16,336 nt of DNA from Cochliopodium minus (lineage: Eukaryota; Discosea; Himatismenida; Cochliopodiidae), in the NCBI GenBank assembly GCA_024220525.1, contig JAMYWO010000312.1, positions 26,828 through 43,163 of the forward strand, written 5' to 3'. Below, piece after piece: positions 1 to 8,301 of this stretch (position 1 is its first letter; each line of letters begins with the position of its first letter). The position numbers and the translations under genes are program-made. Under the pieces are notes generated by a model. The model did not search any database and was not told the origin of the DNA. It saw nothing but the letters and a program-made list of their open reading frames with translations.

Positions 1-643
1 ATAGTGAGTTGATTAGAAGCACAAATTTGAGTAACATTAGAAGAAATGAATGTAAATGTTGATAAATTTGTTTTATTGTTTTTTATTCCTAATTGTCCAT
101 AATCATTCCTCCCTTAATAAATAAAATAAAATAAAAATACAAAAAAATAAAAACACTTTGGTTTTTTGAAACGAAATTACCACATCCATAGAATTTTCCA
201 TCATCTCAAAACGGAAAAATAAAAAATAATTTTATAAAAAAAAATAAAAATAAATAGAAAATATAAATAAAAAATAAATAAAAATAAATAAAGGAAAAAT
301 AAAAAAACAAATTTCCAATTTACTTTCCAAATAAAAAGAATTATCAAATCCCAAGACAACAGATTTTATATTTGGATTATTCAGTATTTTAGTAGGTGTT
401 TGCACATAGCTTGTTGTATTTCCTGTTCCACATTGTTCATAATTGTTAAGTCCAAATGAATAAACATCTCCATTTTCTAAATAATTTTATTTATCAAATT
501 TATCAAATTTATCAAATTTATCAAATTTATCAAATTTATTTTATTTTATTTTATTTTTTATATATTTTTCTTATTTATATTTTTGAATTACCTTTCAAGA
601 AAATATTGTGACTAGAAAAACAAGAAGTAGAGTTTTGTTTCAT
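1..643 (-). CDS. RCC1-repeat protein, 5' part (runs off left edge)
   Basis: Minus-strand gene read as four exons: 643-592, 476-324, 204-181 and 112-1, continuing beyond base 1. The three GT-AG introns keep one frame. The joined product has RCC1-type blades: residues about 18-48 begin ENGDVYSFGLNNYEQCGTGN, and a second blade reads FYGCGRNDYGQLGI. These match the G-x-V-Y-S-F-G-x-N-x-x-x-Q-x-G pattern of RCC1 repeats. RCC1-like proteins form seven-bladed propellers used as Ran or other GTPase exchange factors or as scaffolds; which one applies here cannot be told from two blades. The start is the first ATG (643), but SSHNIFLK just before blade 1 looks like the end strand of a preceding blade, so an upstream exon is possible. 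Exon 3 is only 24 nt. Family assignment is strong; function is open. Confidence 0.85.
488..540. repeat. 9-bp tandem repeat in RCC1 intron 1
   Basis: The unit tttatcaaa is repeated nearly perfectly five to six times head to tail. It lies wholly in the first intron (477-591) of the RCC1-repeat gene and codes for nothing in the gene model. It looks like an ordinary microsatellite or minisatellite. Confidence 0.9.
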
Positions 644-1613
644 TTTGAAATTCTTTTTATTGTAAAAAAATGTAAAAAAAATAAAAATTTAGAAGAATAG
701 TATTTTGTAAAAGAAGGAAACATTAATATTTGTAAAATTATTAGATTATTAATATTTAGATAAAAATTCGATAAGAACTATGGATGTGAGACATATTAAA
801 AATGTGATAATAATCAATATATACGATGTCTTTGATTCATAATTTATAAAAGCGATATTTGAGAAAAATGTCTAAGAAAAATGTTTTTTAAAAAATAAAA
901 TGTAAGAGGAATTCATTGTTTTTTTCCATTAGGAAAAAAATTTGTTGTAGATATAAAAGGAAAATGTATTTTTACCTGTTTTTTTTTTTTTTTTTGATTT
1001 TACTCCTTCTATTGAAAAAAAGATAAAGGGACAAAAAAAACAAAAGAAAATTTAAGAAAATTTAAATGTTATGGTTTTTCATTTGTTGGGGATCATCCTT
1101 GAATTATTTGAATTTCATGAGCTAATTCAAAGAAGTTTACAAGATTTTTCAATTCTTTTCATTTATAAAAATATGAATTCCTCTGAAATGATCTTATGGA
1201 AGAATGAAAGCAAATTTAAGATTCTTTACATGTTAATATCGTGTTAACAAGCGCATTTCAAAAATACAGAATCATTGTTGAGCATAATGTAAGGGATTGG
1301 TGGAGAAGGTAAATACCAAAAATATAAATATGTATATATAAGGAAAAAAAATTTCCATAATTATGCGTGTTAAAAATATGTGTCTGGAGACATATTAAAA
1401 AAGAAAAAAATTTCCAGACACATATTAAAAAAGAAAAAAAAATTTCCCCTTATGATTTTCGATAAGCAATTAAATTCTTTAAATTAGAATCAATGTGAAA
1501 ATAAAATAATAATATGAATTTTCTACAATTTTGAAACTTTATTTTAAAAATTCTTTTTTTTTTCTAATATAAATAATCCGTTATCACCGTCCATCAATTT
1601 TTCTTTCTAAAGT
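644..1613. other. Intergenic region, RCC1 5' end to K+ channel 3' end
   Basis: About 970 bp with no coding exon that I can support on either strand. It is A/T rich with long homopolymers. It should hold the promoter of the RCC1 gene and the 3' untranslated region of the K+ channel gene, since both genes are on the minus strand. Visible structure: a repeated 15-mer gagacatattaaaaa at 788-802 and 1387-1401, a 30-bp tandem duplication at 1391-1447, and an 8-bp inverted pair ttgaatta/taattcaa at about 1099-1106 and 1123-1130. No tRNA-like or GC-rich folded segment was seen. Confidence 0.6.
1381..1447. repeat. 30-bp tandem duplication with 8-bp inverted repeat
   Basis: The block catattaaaaaagaaaaaaa followed by tttcc occurs at 1391-1415 and again at 1421-1447, the second copy with two extra A. 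The words tgtctgga (1381-1388) and tccagaca (1413-1420) are exact reverse complements around the first copy, so this stretch could form a hairpin. It lies between genes. No known element is recognised. Confidence 0.75.
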
Positions 1614-3425
1614 TCATTTAAGGTTGTTTATCTTGTGGGGCTTTATTAAGGTTTCCTCTTCACTCTCCAAGATGATTTCTGGCCTATCATTGTTCTCCGA
1701 GGTGATGATATCCCTCTCATCAAGATATCCTGTGTGAGTGACATCCAAGTTGAAGAAGAGATCCTTTATCCTCTTCATGTCATTTTGAGTAACCTTTAAA
1801 AAAAATTAAAGAAAAAAATAAAAAAAAATTTGAAAAATAATAAAAAAATATTTACATGACCCAACGCTACCAATTTATACTCGAGAAACTCAAGCAAGTC
1901 CACTCGGTTGTCTCCCTTTAGGTCCATCTTCTTGAAAAGATCTCTCGTGAATTTTTCGTGCAAAACTTTCTCGTAGATGCCCTCTTGGTAGGATTCGACA
2001 AAAATATTTACTTGGAAACAAATAAATAAAAAGTAAAAATAAAATAAATAATTGAAAAATAATTACAATATTGCCCAATTGCCCTGGAAAAATTTCAAAA
2101 TAAAAGTAAAAATTAACTAAATAGTTACCTTAAAAAAAAAGCCTTTAAAAAAAATTAATTTTTAAAAAAACAAGAAAAAAGTTCTTACAGTTCCGATGAC
2201 CATGTAAAAAATGTTGAACAATCTTCCCCAGAATGTGTGAGGAACTAGGTCACCATAACTTTTAATTAAAAAATATATATATATTAAAAGAAATAAAATA
2301 AAATTAAAAATAAAATTACCCAACTTTTTGAAAAATAATTAAATTTAATTATTAAAAAATTTAATTATTAAAAAATTATAAACTTTACTTGTGGCACACG
2401 TCGTCACGCAAAAATACAAAGAATCTATTACTGACCAATCCTCCACAAACTTGAAGAAAATGGTCCCTATGAGTAAAATCAAGAACACAATCACTTTTAT
2501 AAATAAAAATTTATAAATAATGAAAAAAAAATAATTAAAAAAAAATTAAAGATTCTTACGGGTTCCAATAATAAATTTGACCATGGCCTTCTTCTTGTGG
2601 TTAATTTTGGATTTCTCCTTGCTCATGAACTTTTGGAACTTCTCCTCTTGCTTCTCCATGAAAAAGCTGGCGAAGACTCCAAGACTGTAACTAAAAGAAA
2701 AATAGAAAATAGAAGATTAAGAAGATCAATTTTTATGTATCCTTAAATAAAATAATAAAATTATGATAAAAAATAATATAATAATTTAAACAAATGGAAA
2801 TTTATTGGAGAAATAATTTTCCATAAAGTTATATCTCCAATATATCGATGTATGATTTTTTTATCGTTAAAAATATCCAGACATTCAATAATATATATAT
2901 TTTAAATTTCATTTACCCAACAATAGCGATCGAGAAAAATATAATCAAGATGGTCATTCCTTTTGTAAATTGATGAGTGGGGGTCAGATCTCCATAACCT
3001 ATCGTCAATAAAGTCTTGAGAATTTATATTGATAAATTTTTTTTTATTTATGAGTATATACGTACCATTAGGCTAAACCATACAGAATCCAATAAGCCCC
3101 AATCTTTTTCTGCCACATAATAAAAGGTCGAGCTGAATATGATGAAGAGGATGGTGGCGCAGAGGGTGTATATCATGTTCTTTTTTTTCTTGAAGAAATT
3201 GTGCATGGTCGGGGAATGTTTCTCCACATTAGGATCCATCATGGTATTATATTTCTTCTCAGATTTTATAATTAGAGGTATATCTTCGGTCATGGAGGGA
3301 TCATTGCTGATACCGCCGTCGATATGATGGTCTATATCCACAACTTCCTCCTTATGTCTATCGAAGATGAAATGATGGATCTTATTCTTCAGATTGGTGG
3401 CCAAATTATCAGATTCAAGAAGCAT
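1614..3425 (-). CDS. Two-pore K+ channel with two EF-hands (TPK-like)
   Basis: Tandem-pore potassium channel of about 377 residues, close to the plant TPK size. Ten exons: 3425-3066, 3014-2917, 2690-2560, 2493-2389, 2323-2320, 2258-2189, 2142-2129, 2083-2067, 2010-1856, 1793-1614 (TGA stop). Order in the protein: a soluble polar N-terminus, a first membrane helix at about 84-104, pore 1 with filter TIGYGDL (124-130), more helices, pore 2 TIGYGDL (231-237), then a cytosolic tail. The tail holds EF-hand 1 (loop D296 to E307, Asp at 1, 5 and 9, Glu at 12) and EF-hand 2 (loop D335 to D346). Known family role: Ca2+-regulated K+ flux, often across the vacuolar membrane; location here is inferred. 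Pore 2 depends on a 4-nt microexon, and the exit of the last helix on 14- and 17-nt exons. Frame and motifs agree throughout, so the model is firm although no transcript was seen. Confidence 0.9.
2067..2142 (-). other. Microexon pair of 14 nt and 17 nt in K+ channel gene
   Basis: Exon 7 (2142-2129, 14 nt) and exon 8 (2083-2067, 17 nt) are both needed to link the phase-0 end after VIGT to the phase of the next exon. Together they encode AFFLRAIGQY plus one base, giving VIGTAFFLRAIGQYLNIF, which suits the end of the last membrane helix and the step into the cytosolic tail. Exon 8 alone breaks the frame. Confidence 0.75.
2320..2323 (-). other. 4-nt microexon (TTGG) in the channel's second filter
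   Basis: The upstream exon ends ACA-A and the downstream exon begins T-TAT-GGT-GAC. A direct join gives a stop codon (TAG) after four more codons. Between them, 4 nt are bounded by AG before and GT after. Adding them gives ATT-GGT-TAT-GGT, i.e. the I-G-Y-G of the filter. Flanking introns are 65 nt (2388-2324) and 61 nt (2319-2259). Confidence 0.85.
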
Positions 3426-3753
3426 TTGCTATGTAAATCGGTTTTGTGGAGAGAAAATGGATTATTTTTTCTGAAATTTTTTATTTAGTTATTCAGGGTG
3501 TAAATAATTATTTACAATGACTTGATGCTTTTGCTTCCCTTTTTTTTTTTATTATTCAGATCCACGATGAAAAATAAAATTTATAAATGCAAGCCCATTG
3601 TGATTAAAATAATAAATGTTCAAATAAATAAATGTGAAATTCATATAAAACTTGGAATAAAAAAGTATTTTCAATCTTTTTATTTTTTTATAGGAAAAAA
3701 AGTTTTAAAATCATTTTTCTCAAAGTAAAAAACAAGAAAAAGAAGAAATTGAA
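3426..3753. other. Intergenic region, Nse4 3' end to K+ channel 5' end
   Basis: Both flanking genes are on the minus strand, so this 328-bp stretch should hold the Nse4 3' untranslated region and the K+ channel promoter. It is A/T rich. The open frame on the plus strand here (about 3522-3728) is mostly Phe/Lys/Ile from A/T tracts and resembles no family, so I do not call it. Confidence 0.6.
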
Positions 3754-5535
3754 TTATTTTTTCTTCTTTGGAGCTTGTTTGTTGGATTGTTGTGAGGGTT
3801 TTCTTTGCGATTCCTGCTCCAAAAGCTCCTTGTTGGGAGGGATGATGGACTTTCTGGAGGTGTTCCTGGACTTTAAGGTCTCCCAGTCTTTGTAATCGAT
3901 TCTGACAACAGCTTGGGCTCTCTGTTCATTGACAAAGGAAAATTAAATAATGCATTAATATAGAAAAGAAAAATAAATATTATTATTATAAATGAGCTCT
4001 AAAAAATAAGTTTTGAGAAATTTTTTACCTTTAAACCACGTTGCATATCATCTTCACTTGGAGGATTGGAAACGTCAACTATGATCTCGTTGGAGTTGTT
4101 TTGTGCGACCTTGGCGTTACCGTCACGCACCAAGAAGGAAAGGTGAAAGAGGTTCTCGACGGTATGAGTGAAACTATTAGGATCAAAAATGAACTCAAAA
4201 AATTCCAGGTCTTTTTTGGAAGATTTGTGATTCTAAATTTATTGTTTGATAAACAATAATTGAAAAATTATTACTTACAAAAAAAAAAAAAAAAGAAATA
4301 AAAGGAAAAATTTACAATTGAAGCTTTCTTTAAGTAATCATGAACACGCTTTACTTGTTGGATAGAATCCAATCCACCATCTATTTCTTGTTTTTCAGTC
4401 GTTTCGTTAGCAACAATCTTTTTCTCTATTTTTTCCTTTATTAAAAAATAAATAAAATATTTAGAAGTTAAATAAATAAATAAATAAAAAAACGATCGTT
4501 TTACTTTTTGTTTTCTGACTATTTTCTTTTTTTCTTTTGGAACAATGTTGAGTGTTCCAAACATGAAATTAAGAGAAGGAGCACTTTGGGTGAATTTCTT
4601 CACAAATTCGGACAAATTGGACCAGTCATAATTGGGACTAACAAAAAAAGATGAATCAAAAAATAATTTTAAGAAGATCATAAAAATTATTATTAATTAT
4701 TTGATGTTCGAAAGAATATAAAAAATTCCTTATACCCTTCTCTTTGAGATCCTCTTTCTCTTTCACCCTGCAATATTCTTTTGCAGTTTTCTATATAGTC
4801 AGAGGTGTTGTAATTGTTGAAGTGTGTTTGCATCTTCTTGGCCTGTTCCAACGCAAGGGATGAAGAAAGGACCAAGAGCTCAGAGTCCAAAGTTCCTTCT
4901 CTTGTTTCTTGAACTAGAAAAAAAAATTTTGGAAAAGTCAATAAAAATAAATATCATATAACAATTGTACAAAGTTTATTTGGGTTGGAAAATTTTTTGC
5001 AATATAATTTGGTTTAATTACTAATTTGATATTCTTACCATCTTTGAATAATTTATCTGCTTTCTTCAAAACTTTCTGTAAGGGTGTTTCTTCCTCTCCA
5101 TCTTCAGGTGGTCGTATAATTTCATTTTTATTTTCTAGATCCCATCGATGATAAGAATAAAATATTGTTAATAGGAAATTAATGAAAATATGTTATTCAA
5201 TTGAAATAATGCTAATTTTATTGATATTTTCAATTTATAATTGTACAATATGAAGTTTTTAATTTACCAATTGTATCTTGGATCAATTTTCTATAACTCT
5301 TTCTTAGATGTGTTCTTTTCATCTTCTCTATCATCTTTGTTTTATTTTTTTCATCTTCCTCCATATTCTCCTTTCCATTCTCCTCAACATCTTCCTTTTC
5401 GTGATTCCTCTTTGTGGTCTTTCTTGACTTATTGTTGCTATTATGGACTGAATTTCTCTTTCTTTTATTTTTATTATCTTCAATCGAATTCTTTTCATCA
5501 TCTTCATTAGATGACATCTCCTTTTCTCTTTGCAT
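3754..5535 (-). CDS. NSE4: Nse4, kleisin subunit of the SMC5/6 complex
   Basis: Seven exons: 5535-5268, 5134-5039, 4913-4736, 4637-4505, 4435-4316, 4232-4029, 3921-3754 (TAA stop), about 388 residues, within the usual range. The first 75 or so residues are a charged Glu/Lys/Asn-rich extension. The conserved N-terminal kleisin region follows: KLIQDTIENKNEII, then LFKDVQETREGTLDSELLV at about 118-136. The C-terminal winged-helix region contains FFEFIFDPNSFTHTVENLF (276-294) and LSFLVRDG, ending with RAQAVVRIDYKDWETL at about 334-349. These are hallmark Nse4 motifs. Known role: Nse4 bridges the SMC5 and SMC6 heads with Nse1 and Nse3 in nuclear DNA repair. The tail is a Lys-rich run before the stop. 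The start is the first ATG; a second one six codons later (5517) is equally possible. Head to head with the PARG-type gene. Confidence 0.93.
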
Positions 5536-5635
5536 AACAAAATGAAAAAAAAGGGTGACAATTTTTTTTTATAATATATTCTTGAAATAAATGAATAAAT
5601 CGTTATTTGCATTATTAGAAGAAATAAAATAAAAA
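5536..5635. promoter_or_regulatory. Short divergent intergenic region, NSE4 / PARG-type gene
   Basis: Only 100 bp separate the start codons of two divergently read genes, so the promoters and both 5' untranslated regions must lie here or overlap the genes. It holds a T tract followed by tataatatat (5570-5579), which could act as a TATA-like element in either direction. No defined factor site is recognised. Confidence 0.5.
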
Positions 5636-8245
5636 ATGAGAGTAGATGATACATCAATGGAGAAATTCAAAAAGAATCCTGTAATTGCTTTCTATATCTT
5701 TAAATTTCATTAAAGTTAAAAAGTTGGAATTCACCAATCAAAGATTAAAGAACATCCAGGTTTGGAAGGATACAAAGCAAATATTGGAGAATGGATGCTA
5801 CAAAAATTCAAAAGGGAATACAATCTATCTTCCCAATTCATTTGATAGGATCTCCTATGAAGAAAGTCCATATCATTTCGATAAATATCAAGGTCAAAAT
5901 ATCACGGAAATAATGGTGGTTGGAGAGGATACATTGGACAGTTCCATAAATTTAATGAAAGAAGGATATAAAGGTAAGTATAAATTATTCAGAGAAAAAT
6001 ATATATATTAATATTATTTATTTCTAAAAGTTGCTTCTTTGGATATGGCATCAAATTTAAAGTAAAATGTTCAAATTTATAGTAAAAAGAATTATCTAAT
6101 TTTTGCATGAAGCCCCGTAAAGCAAAAAAAAAAAAATTCATTTTTTAGTTAATGATAAAAAAACTAAAATAGGGAGGTTCCTACAAATCTGGTTCAACAA
6201 GTCAAGAGGAAGACATAATAAGAAGGTTTAAAAACAAATTTTTTTATTTTTTATTTTTTATTTTTTTTTATTTTTAAATTTTTTGAATTTTATATTTTTA
6301 TTTATTTTTTATTTATTATTAATTTTTTAGATCCAATCTGAGGAATAAACTTTGTAGAGACTATTACCCAATAGAAAATGGGACAGGTATTTATATACCT
6401 GATGTTGTAGTGTTCAAGAACAACCAAACATTGGACTACAACTTAATGGACGAACCAGAGATTTTGTCTTTAGTAACTTTTATTTTTATTTTTTTTATTT
6501 TTATTTTTATTTTTATTTTTATTTTTATTTTAGTTGGTGATTCCTGCATTGAGAGATCCTACTTTAATTGACGGAAAACTCTCAAAGAAAGACATAGAAA
6601 TAACTAAGAGGTGCATCTACCTTCAATATCACATGTCTCTCAAGTACAACAAAGACTGTATAGTGCTAGGTTTAAAATTTAAAATATTTAAAAGTTTTAA
6701 AGTGATTTTTGTTCTTCTTTTCTTTAATTATTCAATTTTATTCAAAAATTCTAAAGGTGCTTTTGGATGTGGAGCATTTGGTAACCCCCCAAGACAAATA
6801 GCTGAGATGTAAATTGGTTTTGTTTTAAATAATTTCAAATTTAAATATTTTTTTAAAAATAAATTTTTTTTTTTTGATTTTTTTTGTTGATTTTTTAAAA
6901 AAGATATTTGGACATATTGAAAACTCATTTTTCTGGTGTTTTTAAAAAAATTGTATTTGCCATTTTGCCAGCCAAAGGTAGAAACTATAACACCTTTTGC
7001 TCAGTTCTTTCAGAGAAAATAAAGTTGTCTCTCGAAATTTTCACTGAAAAAATTTTTCTTCAAGACGGAGATTTTCGATCGGAAGTTTTTGAGAAAATTC
7101 CTCTTGATACTGAGATCATTCTGATGGAGGAAAAGGAGGATGACGAATATAAAAAGTTTAAAGAATTGGTTTCTGGTTTTAAAAATATTAGTTTGAGAGA
7201 TGATCAATCCAACCAGATAATTGATCTCATTTCAAGTAATAATGTAATTCCATTTCGTCTCAATTTAATTTTTTTTAAAAAATTTGATTTTCTTTCGTAA
7301 ATAGAAATCTTCCAAAAATTTCCCGCCAAAAAATTTTTCGTTTATTTTCAACAACGAAACGTATTTGATCGACAAACACATCCACACGACCCAAAACGAA
7401 TCAAAAATATTCAAAAATCCTCTAAAATTAAACTACACTAGCTACCATGACAACGTGCCATACTTACCACTATCAGGAGACCATATTCTCGCCAATTTTG
7501 ACGAGAAACACATTGTTCTTTTTGTTTGTGTGAGCGAGCCTGTTTGCGAACATCTTTTTCGCACCGGTTCTTTTGGAGGTGATGGTTGGGTATCTGCTCG
7601 TTTCACATGGTTGAAACTCAACTATCTTACTTCAATGTATTTTTAATTTTTTTCATTTTTCCTTTCATTTTTTTTTTTTAATATTTAGTTTTCATTTTAT
7701 AATTCAAAAAATTATTCTAAATCAATTTATTTATTGTTTTTTTATTAATTTAATTTTTTCAGGAAGAGGAGTGAATGGGGAACCAAAAAGGATCAAACAA
7801 AAATTTTGGCGCTGTGGCTTAAAAAGTCCAAATTCATTGAGTTCATAAGCAAAGGTGTCTTGATTGAGTACGACACCAATTTTCATCTTCACAACCACAA
7901 CTTGTCAGAATCTGAATGGAAAAAATCTTTGTTAAACGCAGATGTTAAGCTAAAGTTTGAAACAAATGATACAAACCTTGAAAAAAATCTGAAAAGAAGA
8001 GTAAGATTAAAATTAATCTTATTTTTATTTTTAATTTTCTTTTTTTCAATTCAAAGGTTCTTGAAATTTCTTTGAGATCCTCTTTATTGGAGGAAAAGAG
8101 GTTGTTTGAGCATGCGGAGGACATTTCAGCGTTTGTTCGACACCAAAGAAGGTACAAGCTAAATCCTCATTTATTGTTGGTGCCCACAACGAGGGTCTTT
8201 CCAATTCAAAATGTTTCTACTATTAATGTTGCTCCTTTTTTTTGA
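5636..8245 (+). CDS. PARG-type macrodomain protein with unknown C-terminal half
   Basis: Twelve exons: 5636-5680, 5724-5973, 6031-6061, 6113-6116, 6173-6225, 6331-6472, 6534-6669, 6757-6808, 6904-7243, 7305-7636, 7763-8000, 8057-8245 (TGA), 603 residues. Residues about 16-280 match the microbial-type poly(ADP-ribose) glycohydrolase family (TIGR02452). The start region is QVWKDTKQILENGCY. The catalytic loop is NPGGSYKSGSTSQEED (109-124, catalytic Glu expected at E123), with the third Gly of the usual GGG replaced by Ser. VLGAFGCGAFGNPP (219-232) is the phosphate-binding loop, followed by IVFAILP. Known activity: hydrolysis of ADP-ribose polymers. An acidic linker (MEEKEDDEYKKF) precedes residues about 350-603, with FRTGSFGGDGWVSARFTWLK and many aromatic and His residues. 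I recognise no family there. It might be a second catalytic or a recognition domain. Confidence 0.87.
6113..6116 (+). other. 4-nt microexon (CCCC) in the PARG catalytic loop
   Basis: The preceding exon ends TTA-AA before GTAAAATG, and the next begins GGA-GGT-TCC after ATAG. Between them, AAG is followed by CCCC and then GTAAAG. Including these four bases gives AAC-CCC-GGA-GGT, the N-P-G-G expected of the family. Leaving them out shifts the frame and reaches a TAA 15 codons into the following exon. Flanking introns are 51 nt (6062-6112) and 56 nt (6117-6172). Confidence 0.85.
6473..6533. repeat. Low-complexity T-rich intron, (atttttatttt)n
   Basis: This intron of the PARG-type gene is almost entirely runs of T broken by single A, in roughly 6-bp steps. 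Similar tracts fill the dikinase introns near 11123-11200 and 9720-9775 and the HAD-gene intron near 12310-12415. They look like simple-sequence expansion in introns. Confidence 0.85.
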
Positions 8246-8301
8246 AAATATAATGATAAATAAATCATTTTAAAATAAATTTATTGATGAAAAAGTTTAA
8301 T
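8246..8301. terminator. Shared 3' end region of convergent genes
   Basis: Only 56 bp separate the stop codon of the PARG-type gene (ends 8245) from that of the dikinase-like gene (ends 8302). AATAAA occurs on the plus strand at 8259-8264 and 8274-8279. On the minus strand AATAAA reads from 8285 to 8280, 17 to 22 nt past that gene's stop. The polyadenylation regions must overlap, and the 3' untranslated regions are either very short or antisense to the neighbour. Confidence 0.55.

Noticed and set aside
488-540. CRISPR-like array
   Set aside because: The 9-bp units are contiguous with no unique spacers, inside a eukaryotic intron. It is a simple tandem repeat.
3522-3728. Plus-strand open frame of 68 codons
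   Set aside because: It lies between two minus-strand genes and consists of Phe/Lys/Ile/Asn from A/T tracts, with no motif. It is a chance frame.
5241-5510. Plus-strand open frame opposite the first Nse4 exon
   Set aside because: It is the antisense of the charged N-terminus of Nse4, which has clear family motifs in the following exons.
6113-6116. Frameshift or pseudogene in the PARG-type gene
   Set aside because: The apparent break is fully explained by a 4-nt exon with AG/GT borders that restores the family motif, and the rest of the gene is intact over 12 exons.
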